Assembly (NCBI GenBank): GCA_021234155.1
Contig: JAJEKV010000146.1
Coordinates: 1,302,001-1,366,000, forward strand
DNA from: Isoetes taiwanensis
Taxonomy: Eukaryota > Streptophyta > Lycopodiopsida > Isoetales > Isoetaceae
Direction: 5' to 3'
Length of the DNA: 64,000 nucleotides
This document shows, piece after piece, positions 1-11,284 of this stretch (positions are counted from its first letter, which is position 1; every line of letters begins with the position of its first letter). The notes beneath the pieces are model-generated. The model was not told the origin of the DNA. It searched no databases and saw only the letters and a list, made by a program, of their open reading frames with translations. The position numbers and the translations under genes were made by a program.

Positions 1-305
1 GGAATGAACTTCATATTCTTTGCCAATAGCTAGGGCTTTCCGGAATGAACTCCATATTCTCCGCCATAACCAGGGCCGTATCTCATCGCCATAGTCACAG
101 GGCTTCCAGATTTCAAGGACATCTGCAGCGGCCATATCCAAGGCCGGATCTCAAGGCCATAGCCATGGCTTTCTAGAATGAACTCCATATTCTTTGCCAT
201 AGCCAAAGGCCGGATCTCATCGCCATAGCCACATGGCTTCATTTCAGAGACATCTGCAACGGCCATAGCCAAGGCGGGATCTGAATGCCATAGCCAGGGC
301 TTCGT
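1..305. repeat. Degenerate tandem satellite, unit about 135 bp
   Basis: The block GAATGAACTCCATATTCT recurs at about 43 and 177. In between, the short motif GCCATAGCC and the phrase GGCCGGATCTCA recur many times, so the repeat has a long period of about 135 bp and a shorter internal one. The array is cut by the window edge. The 80-codon open frame across it only reflects the repeat. Confidence 0.7.
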
Positions 306-388
306 ATCTCAAGGATTTTTGCACTGGCCGCTTTCTTATTTTGTTTTTCCATTCTTATATTAATTGAAGCATATGCATGGCAGAGCTC

Positions 389-455
389 TCAAATCCGTGA
401 TATGCTGCTTCAAATCTGTGATATGTTGCCTTCAAATTCGTGATATGCTGCTCTT
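389..455. repeat. Three short direct repeats (about 22 bp)
   Basis: CAAATCCGTGATATGCTGCTT recurs three times with small changes (about 389, 411, 434), directly ahead of a LINE-tail-like sequence. Non-coding. Confidence 0.6.
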
Positions 456-541
456 TAAGTCCCCAGGCCTGCGTTTTGCTTGCCACTCAGTAGGCTAACC
501 ACTTGTATTCCACAGGCAAAAAGTTTATTCTATTCTATTGT
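455..541 (+). repeat. LINE 3'-tail relic (type T1) with TTCTA microsatellite
   Basis: The stretch begins AAGTCCCCAGG, continues through a GCTTGCC segment and a short stem region, and ends CAAAAAGTTTATTCTATTCTATT. The same order of motifs is seen in the tails near 40450-40560 and 57770-57870. It is read as the 3' end of a LINE whose body is lost. Confidence 0.45.
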
Positions 542-668
542 GATATGTCAGAGAAACAAGGATTTTCTTATCCAGTTACCCGTGAGTTCAAAGATTCAGG
601 CGTTCTACTGTAAGATGTCAAAGAAACAGGGGATTTTCTTATCCAGTTACCGGTGAGTTCAAAGAACT
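541..668. repeat. 71-bp tandem duplication
   Basis: The segment GATTTTCTTATCCAGTTACC with its flanks (AGAAACA.. before, GTGAGTTCAAAGA after) occurs at 561 and 632, a period of about 71 bp. Confidence 0.75.
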
Positions 669-1120
669 CATCTTGTCTTTTTGGTATATAGGTGATTCTT
701 ACCATTTGATTGCAAATAGATCTGCGTTTTGCTATACATGTTTTCTGCTACAAGCTTAAGTTTTGGAATACAAAACCGCTTACACCATACTCTACGTTGC
801 TCTCTTCGACTGGCTGAGCAAATAATCAACTTCTTCTGGAGCATTTTTCGTGCAGAATCTTACAAGCTTTAATTTGTAGAAGGTTTATGCTCCACGAAAT
901 CGCAATGGCGATATGGATGAGCACAATCCAAGGGACACAGCCATATTCTTGCTCAAGCAAATCGCCACAATGATTCTCTTGAGCAGAAAAAAATTGTTAG
1001 TTGATGTTTTTTTTCTTCAGATTGTATTTTTTCTTAAGCATTTTCAATATTGGATAAACAAAATTGCTTTAAGATGTATAAAATAAAAATGCTATTTTGT
1101 CTTTGGGTGTCTAATTTGCA
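669..1120. other. No gene seen
   Basis: AT-rich sequence with no convincing coding, RNA or repeat signal. Confidence 0.5.
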
Positions 1121-1127
1121 CCCATTT

Positions 1128-2285
1128 CTTGTTCTAGAAGATTGCAACGACAATCTTTCGGAGCCCATCATGTGCAATATCTACGTCAATTACAATGCCC
1201 ATCATGTGCAATATCTACGTCAACATCACAAAGACGAAGATTATGATCTTTGGGATGAGAGACAGGCCATCATTTTCGTATAAATGGAAAGAGTTGGAAA
1301 CTATTGACAGTTACAAATATTTAGGAATTGATTTTAGTTCCAATTATAACTGGAAAGCATGTGTCAGCAGGCGTGTGACAGGGGGCAAAATGGCATGTTG
1401 GCCAAGTGCTCTAAGGCTGCTCTACACGACTGGGGGCTGAAGAGAATCGTATTCGAAACATTGGTACAGACGATGGTCTTATATGGCGTGCCAGTTTGGG
1501 GACCGAGTATCTCGACAAAACTATGGAATCAAGTTGAGCAGATCCAACAGACTTTCTTGAGATATGAGATGGGCATTAAAAGCCAAATTCCATATGCAAT
1601 CATATTGGCTGAATCAGGTATGTTCCCCTTAGAATTGGAAGCATTGTTTCAATCCATAAACTATATGAATCGGATGATAGAGCATAGGCTGGCGCATTTG
1701 GCATTGGCACATTCAGATCCAGGTTGGCTGAATGACTTGAAAAGATGGGCTAAGCAAAACTGGCCACATAACAAGGATGATGCACGCTCCTTATTGGAGT
1801 AGCTTGCCATTGAGCATCTATGAAAAAACCTAGGCAGCAGGATGATTCATTACAAAGAGCAGGTAAACCAAATGGGTGAATTCAAGAGCCAGGAATATCT
1901 GAATGCAAACATTCCTAGATCCTTAAAGCAATTGACGGCTCGCTACAGAACAAGTTCACATAGGTTAGAATTGGAAGTAGGGCGTTGGCAGAAGACATCA
2001 GTGGAAGAGAGAATATGTAAGTTATGTGGTATGGGAAACATAGAAGATGAGAATCATGTGTTCATATCATGTACAATGTACACAGACATAAGAAACAGAT
2101 TCAATGTTATAATCACAGATTTCTGTTCATTGTTCACGCTACCACATATGGTTGTGGGGCAATACATAAGGGCGGTAGACACACACCGTTCCTTTATACT
2201 GAAATGTAAATGACAATCTATCAGGCTCCATGGCCTCTCAAGGCCCAAAGAGAGCTAGTTAAATAAATAAATAAATAAATAAATA
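1128..2285 (+). pseudogene. 5'-truncated LINE ORF2 remnant with (TAAA)n tail
   Basis: Successive reading frames match the C-terminal half of the intact LINE ORF2 at 15001-18180. They cover the end of the reverse transcriptase, the LIDSYKYLGIDFSSNYNWK-like segment, the YGVPVWGPS segment, and the CCHC-like knuckle CKLCGMGNIEDENHVFISC at about 2014-2070. A 34-bp direct duplication (1163 and 1197) and several stops or frameshifts break the frame. The copy ends in a (TAAA)n run at 2258-2285, as expected of reverse-transcription tails. The same family gives many shorter remnants in the window. Confidence 0.8.
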
Positions 2286-2529
2286 TTTTAACTATGCCTT
2301 AAAAATCAAATATATTGTTCTTCAATGTGCAAAATAATTGCGACTGCAATTTGTCTAACCTTTTTTGCTTGTGTTTGGGTCATCAACCAGGTCCTCGTGA
2401 AGGCATTTTTACGATTTATATGGCTGCTGCAACCTATTTTAAGCTAAACGAGAAATCCAAATTTCTCGATATAATGAATTCGTGCTTATAACATTGTTGT
2501 TATTAGACCTGAGTCGCGCGTGTGGGACA

Positions 2530-2541
2530 TGGTATCAGAGC
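2530..2541 (+). other. LTR-retrotransposon primer-binding-site-like motif
   Basis: TGGTATCAGAGC matches the usual plant primer-binding site complementary to initiator tRNA-Met, and it directly follows a CA, the typical LTR 3' end. No gag or pol is recognisable downstream, so at most a relic of a plus-strand LTR element is present. A chance match cannot be excluded. Confidence 0.5.
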
Positions 2542-2544
2542 ATG

Positions 2545-4350
2545 TTTATACATTCATGTTCGTCAGCAGAGGCACTATGTGAGGAGCTTCTATACCTATC
2601 AACGTCGCAACTAGACATTCCTAGAGTTATTTGGGATATGTTCTTCATGATGTGGATCCATTGAGATTGACAGATGTAACCTTTATTTGCACCAAAAATA
2701 TTTTGTATTTGCGTGTAGACCCAGTATATTGTTTAACATTTTGTTTGAACTTCATGACATGTGTACAGTTTAAAGGTAAAGTTTGTTCACTATCTATATG
2801 TATCTATTGCATCTAAATATATATTGCATTGAATGCATTGCGCATGTTCATGACATAACCATGACTAACGCATATAAATACCTTCACATGTTTACATGTC
2901 TACGACTAATGCCCAGACATGGACACATGTTTCTAGTGTTTTATAATAATAAAGGATACTGCTTTGGACTGAGCTGTATCCCGAGCGGTATTTGAAGAAG
3001 GGAAGATTAGTTCCCTAGGAGCAGCTTCTCTAGAGAAGGTTGGAATGAACTAGTAGAGTTTGTGGGCAACCAGATACATAGGGCACTCGGTGGGTCAAAT
3101 TATGAAGAGTTTGGATGCAAATCAAACAGGCCAGAATCACATTGAGAAATAGAGATTAGCTTAGAGCAGTTGATACAGAAAAGGAGGAGAGAGATCATAA
3201 ATTAACATTCAAACCGGCTTATCAGAAAAGGGATATAAGCATGGGGACTAAGATGATTGCAAAAATAGTCTATTGCAAGTGTATTCATGAGTGCTGATGC
3301 CTGCACATTTACCAAGGGCGCAGGTTTGCTATATATATGCCACATTGTTAGAGATGTCACGACAAACTCCATGCTATAGGCTATCGTTCTAGGTAAATCG
3401 GGCCATATGTAGATGCATCCCAGAGTCGATTGTTTGATTGAAGGCAGGAATGAAGCCAAAAACTCCACCAAAGAACAAAAAATGGGCTGGAAATCTGATG
3501 AACCACCCTGAAATAGAAATAGGGAATAGCTATACATCATCCAGGAGTCATAAATACAGGTAAAGGGGGCCAAAAACAAGCCATGAACGAGGCAGCGAAA
3601 ACCTGATGGCAAAGATCGGCATGTTTGATTTAAGCGATGGAGCACCTAACCCAAACTGCCAAAACCGACCTCCACAACTCACACATCAGATCAAGCTATC
3701 GATGCACTAGAACTGGAAACTGACTTGTAAATGAATTCAGAGAAGGAAAACACAAAAAAATGCACAAGAACAGAGGGTAAACATAGAACGAACTGGCCAA
3801 AATGGTGGAGTAATCCCAGCTGGAACTTGGATCTTAACAATTCATAATGTAGAAGCATTCGAACCATGAACAGACTGGGAGAAATTGAGAGGTCCTGGAA
3901 CAACAAGAGGCAGGAACTTCTATTGATAAAGAGAACAATAATACAATCGAATGGAATGGCTAAAAGCACAAGAGCTGATGTCGTAAACAAAGAACCCTTC
4001 TGCTTATATAGCCAAAAAAGGGGGGAACCTTGCACTTAAGGCAAGATTCTAGATGCTATCTAAAATAGAAATAGAAACAACGTAAAAACCAGTTATGTTA
4101 CATTCTTGAGATCCAATTGCACTGTGCCACGTGTCAATGTAAACTATCTTTTCTTTACTGCAGAGTTTTGGTCCACGGCCTTCTCCGGCGACTCTTCAGG
4201 TGGTTCCAACGATGATTTCGAGCCATTTTAGCCACTGATTCTACTGATTCGAGCCATTTTCTACCAATTCTACACAGGATTTGAAGATTTAGCAGCATTT
4301 GGAAGATTTTTTTTGCTAAAGAATGTAACATAACAAGTTTCCACGTTACA
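2545..4350. other. No gene recognised; one open frame noted
   Basis: AT-rich non-coding sequence. A minus-strand open frame at 3202-3645 (147 codons) and another at 3691-4035 have no motif I recognise. Parts may belong to the 3' side of the minus-strand copia element at 4560-5671, but no LTR boundary could be placed. Confidence 0.35.
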
Positions 4351-4352
4351 AA

Positions 4353-4450
4353 AATGTCTGTTTACCAGACATTCTGGCGTGTCAGCAACGCCTCCGTGCC
4401 GACGCGCGTTGGCATTGCTTCCACACCAGAATGTCTGGTAAACAGACATT
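4353..4450. repeat. 98-bp foldback (MITE or hairpin precursor-like)
   Basis: The 29-bp arms 4353-4381 and 4422-4450 are inverted copies (AATGTCTGTTTACC.. against ..GGTAAACAGACATT) with one or two mismatches. Each arm is itself a small palindrome (AATGTCTG..CAGACATT). The middle can pair imperfectly too, leaving a GC-rich loop near 4393-4410. No target-site duplication was seen. Confidence 0.75.
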
Positions 4451-4559
4451 CTTGTATACAGAAAGTGGTTACAACGTATCTGTTCGGTGAACTATGACTA
4501 ACTTTGATAATTTTAACACCCCTACTAAAAAATCATCAGAAAAAGACCTGTAGAAGAAT

Positions 4560-5671
4560 GAATTCGCAGCTCAAGGGCCAAATGTTGAGGCCATATGCTT
4601 TCATTACAAGCATGAGCAATAGAATAGTACTCTGTCTCTATGGTGGGTTGAGCAACACACTACTATTTGGAACTACAACTGATAGCACTACCCGCATACA
4701 GGAACACGTAACCTGAGGTTGACTTGCGATCAGAAGCACCAGCCCAATCAGAATCAGAATATCCAAAAATTTTAACTCTCCCACTTGCAGTATAATGAAG
4801 GCCAAGGGAAAGTGATCCAGCAATGAAACGGAGGCATCGTTTCAAGGAAAGACAATGAGAGTGGCGAGGATCATTTGCAAATTGGCTAAGTTTGGAGAGA
4901 GAAAGAGAAAGGTCAAGACGAGTTGATACTGCAGCAAAGTTGATTGTGCTAAGTATATTACGGTATTGACGTTGGATATGAAGAAGAGGTGTGGTGCATG
5001 AAGGATCAGCTGGGCGAAGCGTAATGCCAAATTCTAGAAGAGTTGTAACAGGGTTGCATATCAGTCTGCAAAAGAAGGTCATAGAGATATTTGGTTTGAT
5101 GGATGTGGAGGGAGCCCAAAGCTTGATCATAACTGATTTGGAGGCCAAGAAAGTGATGAATAGATCCTAAATCTTTCATTGAGAGCAATGAGATCTGATT
5201 CAAGAGCAATGATCAAGATCATGTCATCTACATATAGGAATAGATAGGATGGCGAAGAAAGCATGCTGGTATCAACAGTACTTTGAGTAAATTGCAAATG
5301 AAGGAGAGCATGATCCAATTTCCGATACCAAGTCCTGGATGCGTACCGAAGACCATAATGCACTTTATGAAGATGACAAATAAGATCAACAAAGGATTCT
5401 TCAATAAAACCTTCGGGTTGCTGTAGAAATACTTCTTCATGTAATTCATCATGAAGAAAGGCATTCCTTACATCTGTTAAATGGATAAAGAAATGGTGTT
5501 GAGTTGCATATGCAAGTATAGTGCATTGGAGGCCATCCGAGCGATTGGTGCAAAAGTCCTATCAAAATCTACTCCAGGAATTTGACAAAATCCAAGGGCA
5601 ACAAGGCGAGCTTTGAATTTGTCAATAGTGCCATCAAATTTGTAAATATTTATATACAAGAAATTTAGCAT
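4560..5671 (-). pseudogene. Ty1/copia pol remnant (RT and RNase H)
   Basis: Read on the minus strand in shifting frames, the segment shows copia reverse-transcriptase motifs. These are a GTIDKFKARLVALGF-type block and FDRTFAPIARM near 5560-5640, a YGLRYASRTWYRKLD block near 5330, and the catalytic LYVDDM near 5230. The RNase H end follows with SDSDWAGASDRKSTSGYVF near 4720. Many frameshifts and stops are present. No integrase, gag or LTR was found, so this is a truncated dead copy. Confidence 0.85.
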
Positions 5672-5879
5672 GTCCTACGATGCGTATTCTAGTTTTAGCA
5701 TGTCCCTATGGTGCAAGCTCCTATTGGCGCATGTTCCCATGTTGCTATTCTAGGTCTGAGGTACTTGCACACGTGTATTTAAAATATCCTAGAAAACACT
5801 TTAACAAAACTTTCTATTTTGGGCTTACGGTACTTAATCATAGGTCTCCAAAATATTCTACAACATTTCAAGACATTCT

Positions 5880-6545
5880 ATTTTGACTGTTTGCAACTTT
5901 CTCAATTTTCTATTTTTAGAACATCTAGAACATTATACAACTTTCTAGAACATTCTAGAGTACCCTAGTAAAAAAAAAAGTCTATTTTGAGATTGAGATG
6001 CTTATCCACAAGCATGTAAAACATTCTACAACATTCTACCTTGGCTCCTTGCAAAGTTTAAAATAACATTCTGTTTTTAGGCTGAGGTAGATTCCATTAA
6101 GATTCTCCTACATTTTCAAAGATTTCATGAAGATTCCTGTAGATTTTATGAGACTCTCTTAGACTCCCTTAGATTTTATGAGATTCGCTTAAATTATATC
6201 AATATTCTTCTAGAGCCTTTAAGACTTTATAAAGATTCTAGAACTTTCTTGAAATTTTCTTGAAAATTCAAGAACAATCTAGAAGATTCTAGAACCTTCA
6301 ATAACTTTCTAGCTCATTCTAAAACTTTCTAGTTCTAGCACCATCCTCATGACAAGCATCATGATATATTCTATATATAACATTTCGAAGCAATCTAGAA
6401 AATTCTAGTATCCAGACCTATCTAGAACATTCTATAACTATCTAGAAAGTTTTAGAACGTTCTATAACATTCTAGAGCATTTGAGAACTATCTAGAACAT
6501 TCCAAAATGTTCTAGAACTTTTAGAACTATCTAGAACATTCACCT
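5880..6545. repeat. TTCTAGAA-rich degenerate array
   Basis: More than twenty variants of CTAGAACATTCTAGAA or its parts are scattered here. TTC and GAA blocks alternate with 2-nt spacers (for example around 5943-5960 and 6420-6480). That spacing equals the heat-shock-element pattern, but the simplest reading is a decayed short palindromic satellite. No gene is visible. Confidence 0.55.
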
Positions 6546-6599
6546 TTACTCTATTTTAATTAGATCCCTACCCTTAAGTATATATGAATTTTTTTTTTC

Positions 6600-6632
6600 A
6601 ATGAATCAATGCCTGATGTCTGGTCTAGTGGT
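6600..6632. other. Flank of the large DNA element
   Basis: Sequence directly outside the left inverted terminus. No target-site duplication matching the right flank (after 26668) could be identified. Confidence 0.3.
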
Positions 6633-6660
6633 CATTAGAGTTTTTTTGAGGTCAAATAAG
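6633..6660 (+). repeat. Left inverted terminus of the large element
   Basis: It matches the inverse of 26641-26668 at about 27 of 28 positions. The shared core is GAGGTCAAATAA. Confidence 0.6.
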
Positions 6661-6689
6661 GGCCTTGTGAGAATATATTAGGGGGGCCG

Positions 6690-6790
6690 CCACGTAGGAT
6701 CCCGAACCTAGCTTCCACCCCTCCATACCTAACTTTCACTCTCCCCTAACCTAACTACCTAACCTCCGAACCTAACCTCGAACCTAACTT
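6690..6790. repeat. CCTAAC-rich degenerate run
   Basis: ACCTAAC/CGAACCTAAC phrases repeat irregularly. They resemble degenerate telomere-like repeats but are too irregular to call an interstitial telomere. Confidence 0.4.
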
Positions 6791-6853
6791 TGCAATCATT
6801 ATTTTCTAACGACCTGAATATTTGATGATTACATCTAAGATTTTCATTTTCCC

Positions 6854-6965
6854 ACCATCGAGCTTCAGCCATCGAGCTTCAGCGCCATCGAGCGCGCCAT
6901 CGAGCTTGCCCTCGCGCCATCGAGCTTGCCATCGCGCCATCGAGCGCCAACGATCTTGCCATCGC
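6854..6965. repeat. CATCGAGC short tandem repeat
   Basis: CCATCGAGC(TTG/GCG) recurs about eight times just upstream of the transposase-like gene. The open frames across it on both strands are repeat artefacts. Confidence 0.75.
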
Positions 6966-7104
6966 GCCCAAGCATTGTTTGAATTCGAATTATGGCGGAT
7001 TCTTGCCAGCAAATAGAGCAAAAATTTTCAATTTCGCTCTGTTTGTTGGCAAGAATCTTCCTAATTCTAAGCTCCGCTCCGGTTCTCGGTCTTTTGCAAC
7101 GTCA

Positions 7105-9730
7105 ATGGCAAAGGTATTTGGTTTCCGAGTTGTCATTGCATTCCTTTGAGTGTTCTTGGTTCTAATACTTCTGTTTCAGGATCAAACTAATTCCGAGGGT
7201 CAATTTAAAGTGCAAGTGCCAAAAGGATGCCTGCCTTACAGGAATAAGTTCACTTGGAAACAACCAATAGATGAAGATGCATTGCGAGCTTCTGGAGCCA
7301 TGAATATAGACCTCTGGGCTAAAGGCCAATTGTATCCTTGTGATCCTTTCACTCGAGCCCATCCAAACTTCCACTCTGCATCCGGTCTTATTGAATTTGC
7401 TTGTAAGGGACAGCAAGGGTTACTAGGTTACTGTAATAATTTGGTTAATGGTAATACTGATCCACATTTGCGTGCCATGTATAACCACTTGTATGGATTC
7501 AATTGCAAAGTTTTATCAGATGTTAATCAGCTCCAACAGGCGAACTACTTTCTGTCTCAACAATGCCGCAAGCTCAATGAATTGGAGGTAGAAAATCAGA
7601 AATTGGTGACGGAGATGAAATCATTGCATCAAGGAATGAAGAGGGTTGCACAAGAAAATGATTCCCTTCACAAGCGAGTCAAACGCTTGAAAAGAACTCC
7701 ACTGGGGATCAGGGAGAGGGCAAGAAACCTGAAGCCCATAAATATATTAGCCCCTAGGGGTGGAGGCTAAAAAAAAGGGGTCATGGGTATTAAAAAGCTT
7801 GTTGATCCAAATTTGGCAGAAGAAAATAAGAGAAAACCTGCTAATATTGCCCGTTTATTAAAGAAATTGGTTACTAAAGATGATGTATTAGAAATGTTAA
7901 AGCTTCCTGGTAGCATTCAACTTAGGAAAGCTGTAGTACAACAACTGCTGCAGGAGTTGGGGAACGGTCAAACCTCAGAATCAGTGCAAGAACTGTGTGA
8001 CAATGTCGGAATAAGTAGGCAAGCTTACATTGCTTTGTTCAGATGCTTGCAGGATGGCCTTAAACAACAAGGCATTATCAAAACTATTCTACTACCAAGG
8101 ATGACTAGTGTGAGGACTTGTAGGTCATCGAGAAACAGACAAGTGCAAGAGCTTCTTGGTGATATGTATCAGCTGACTAGCAGTGTCAATTTGGATACAT
8201 TGCTATACCAAAGGTAAGAAGAAGTCGAAGTTTGGTGATACTTTCTGCCTTAATGAAAATAACAATTGCTGGATAGACTTAAGTAGAATGCTTCAGCTTT
8301 TGGTTCGATTTTATGATATGAAGGTAGAAGAGTGCGCTGGCAAACTAAGAATTGTGTTGAAGCTGGATGAAATGGAATTGGTGAAAGGCGAGAAGTACGA
8401 GAGGGTTTCACTGAGTCTAATGAACAGAGCTTTGAATACAGAGAATGAAGAGTCAAATCTAGATGGTAAGTTTTCCGTCCAGTCTGAAGATCACATTTGG
8501 TGGGTTGGTTTATTTCAGGTACCAGAGAAAAATCACAATATACTGAAATGGGTTTTTGATCAAACACCCATCCCCACAATGATTGCCTCTCACGGAATCG
8601 GAGAAAAACTTGCAGTTCCTGGATATGGTGAGTACGAGGTTGAATGGCATCTTGCTGGAGATTTGAAGACAATAAAATGCATGTATAGAATGAAGCATGG
8701 TGCTGGTAAGGCTACTCATGCTTGTTCCTACTGTCTCTATGCGAGGAGAGATTCAGCTGGGTTGGACAAGAGTACATTAGAATGTGTCCAGGATGAGCCA
8801 CCAAATAGAGAAGAGAAGGACACAACCTTGATGCCAATTCTGTCAATTCCATTAAAAAGAGTACACATATGCACCCTTCATGCTTTCTTGAGAATCATAG
8901 ACAAGATGGTTTACATGAGTATCCTGTTTGCTTGGAATAAATCACCCCAAAGCTCTAGGGAAGCTGCCATGCATGAAGTTGAAAAGGTGCTATCTAATGT
9001 GGGACTTCATGGTGGGCACTACAAAATACTTCAAGATCCAAAGGTATCTGGCAAGGTCCCCCTGAAACCGAGTATGGGTGGTCCAAAGGCTAAGAGGTTT
9101 TTGCCTCCCGCGAAAGAGAACTTATCTGGTGTTTGGGAAGCTTACAAGGATCTTATTGCAGCTGAGGATGATCGAAATGATCGTGGTAGATCACGCCTGA
9201 AGAAAATCAAGGCATGGCAGGATTTCTCTGTACTGGTAAAGGAAATGTAGAAAAAGGTAGTGCAGGAAAATGATGTTGCCAAATTCCAGGAGGCAGTCAC
9301 AAATTTCACTAAGTCTTTCCTGACGGCATGGGGTGAGGCCAATTTGACTCACTATGTCCATATTCTGTTCGCACATGGCGTGTGGTTTGTCAGGGAATAT
9401 GGAAGCCTAGAAATTTGGAATGCACAGGGAATGGAGAAGTCCCATAAGCAAGCAAAGAATGCATTCTTCCGTTTCACTCAACACAGAGGTTCAGTTGGGA
9501 ATTCCTTACAGCAGATGTGTCAATGGTTTTACAGAAGGATCGTGTGCAAGTGGGTGAAGAAATCACGGAACTAGAGTGAATCAACACTTGCTAAGTTGTT
9601 TAGACAAAAAACCCAGCAGGAAAAAAAGAGGGAAGCTTGGTATAAGTCCGCAGCTGTTGAGCGATCAAGGGAGTGGAGATCAATGAGATGTAGGCAAGGC
9701 AAAGGTTATGTCCGTATTGAGAGCCCTTGA
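7105..9730 (+). pseudogene. Transposase-like protein, DDE candidate, broken by stops
   Basis: A long protein-like frame shows an N-terminal segment with a coiled coil (about 7500-7720), a middle domain and a conserved C-terminal domain. A plausible start is ATG 7105 (MAK) with a 66-bp intron 7114-7179 (GT..TTTCAG) that joins in frame. Possible catalytic acids are the D in VLKLDEMEL (about 8365), the D in HLAGDLKTIKCMY (about 8655) followed by HACSYC, and the E in AQGMEKSHKQ (about 9435). LHAFLRIIDKM lies between. The frame is broken by TAA 7768-7770, a frameshift near 8205, TAG 9248-9250 and TAG 9572-9574; the last stop is TGA 9728-9730. The family is not named with certainty; the DDE assignment is inferred from motif order. 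Confidence 0.6.
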
Positions 9731-9779
9731 TAATGTCTCTACTGTAAAAGAGTTGGTTTATTTATCAGTTCGATAGTGC

Positions 9780-10325
9780 TCAGTGTGCGAAATGCTGTAT
9801 TGTAAGTAAACTGGATGCATGTATTGCGCATCGTGGCCACGGTGCGAAATATGGACCTGTAACTAAACTGGATCCACGTATTTCGCACCGTAGCCACGGT
9901 GCGAAATAGGCCCTTCAATAATTTGTAACTGAGTCGATTTCGCACCGTGGCCACGGTGCGAAATATGGGCCTGTAACTAAACTAGATCCACGTATTTCGC
10001 ACCGTAGCCACGTTGCGAAATAGGCCCTTCAATAATTTGTAACTGAGTCGATTTCGCACCGTGGCTACGGTGCGAAATAGGCCCTTCAATAATTTGTAAC
10101 TGAGTCGATTTCGCACCGTGGCTACGGTGCAAAATATGGGCCTGTAACTAGAGAATATCCACGTATTTCGCACCGTAGCCACGATGCGAAATAGGCCCTT
10201 CAATAATTTGTAACTGAGTCGATTTCGCACCGTGGCTACGGTGCAAAATAGGCCCTTCAATAATTTGTAACTGAGTCGATTTCGCACCGTGGCTACGGTG
10301 CGAAATATGGGCCTGTAACTAGAGA
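9780..10325. repeat. 57-bp palindromic satellite array 1
   Basis: Units start at 9881, 9938, 9995, 10052 and onward, exactly 57 bp apart. Each unit has a palindrome of two 11-nt arms (TTTCGCACCGT and ACGGTGCGAAA) around GGCC, GGCT or AGCC, then a spacer of about 31 bp. Two spacer types (..CCTTCAATAATTTGTAACTG.. and ..GGGCCTGTAACTAAACTGG..) are interspersed. Because 57 is a multiple of three, long open frames with 19-residue repeats run through the array; I do not regard them as genes. Confidence 0.9.
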
Positions 10326-10473
10326 ATATTAACATATTAGAGAACATATTAACATATTAGAGAATATTTGGAGAACATATTAACACGGTATCATATGAAT
10401 TATGTATGATAGATAGCAAAGGTTACTAGAGACCACGGCAGTATGTCCCTAGTAACCTTCCCCTAGGTTCCTA

Positions 10474-10716
10474 ACCCCTTCCCCTTTCCCTTCCCCTGCG
10501 AGGGGTAACCCACGCAGCTGGGTTAGGAAACCAGAGCTCACGCGTATCCCAGCCTGATTCTTCCCACCATATGGGGTACCTAGTCATTAGAAAAAGTAAT
10601 TCCACATGATGATACTCACAAAAGAAGAGCGGACCCAACTTCACAAAGTTGTTGTACTCGTTGTAGTACGTCCTAATAAGGCCATACATCTGTCCCTTAT
10701 AAATTTCATGAATGAA
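10474..10716 (-). pseudogene. Gene X, C-terminal part (split by L1)
   Basis: The 81 codons up to the stop at 10471-10473 continue, in the same frame, the ORF that ends at the other side of the L1 (23156). The protein piece is rich in aromatic residues (YKGQMYGLIRTYYNEYNNF, then a FFCEYHHVELLFL segment) and ends in an Arg/Gly-rich tail. The family is not recognised. It lies between palindrome arrays 1 and 2 inside the large element, so it may be an accessory transposon gene. Confidence 0.5.
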
Positions 10717-10949
10717 CTCTGATATGTATTTTTTTTTGGAGGTAAGATTAGATATGTATATTAATAGATATAGTATGTACAATGAGACCCTCCCAGGGGT
10801 CGATAGAAAGCATTACAGCACATGTACTACAGAGAGCTTCATCTCGTCTTCCCTACTTTAAGGGTACTATCGGGTCGCCCATCTTCACCTTAGAGCAGGT
10901 ACTATAGAGGAAAGCAACTCCGTTCCACTGCTGGGTCCACATGAAATTC

Positions 10950-11284
10950 TCAATTCTGAAGAGATAGAATACCTGAGCCATTGTCATCACTTGCTTCAAT
11001 GTCAGCCCAATGACACTTAAAATAAAAGTAGAACCCCTGTAAGGATCCAAGTCTGTCAAGATCCTTGTTGTAGTTAATACCATGCTTCCTGTGATGTGAT
11101 AGTGCCATCAGTGCCACTTCTGAGTTGAAAGAGTTCTTTAGCTTCAATATGGAGATCCCTTGGCCACCTAGTGCCACATCACACCGGTGCTTCCAGATGA
11201 CCCATAGCGCAATATTCACTAAAGAGGCTTCGATACAGCACCTATCAATAATCAATAGATCTGGCCATCTCAGATGATGTACCA
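10950..11284 (-). pseudogene. L1 ORF2 C-terminal tail, frameshifted
   Basis: The frame after the ORF2 stop at 11285 reads a typical plant L1 tail (NIALWVIWKHRCDVALGG). The ORF2 stop and the next ATG overlap as TGATG, so either a one-base indel ended ORF2 early or the tail is re-initiated. The first is simpler. Confidence 0.6.

Noticed and set aside
3202-3645. 147-codon minus-strand frame
   Set aside because: No recognisable motif, and its composition is compatible with chance in AT-rich DNA.
6690-6790. Interstitial telomere
   Set aside because: The CCTAAC phrases are too irregular, and no run of the plant unit CCCTAAA is present.
9739-10347. Minus-strand frames with 19-residue repeats (RTVATVRNRLSYKLLKGLF)
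   Set aside because: The repeat length 57 is a multiple of three, so open frames persist through the array automatically. There is no independent coding evidence.
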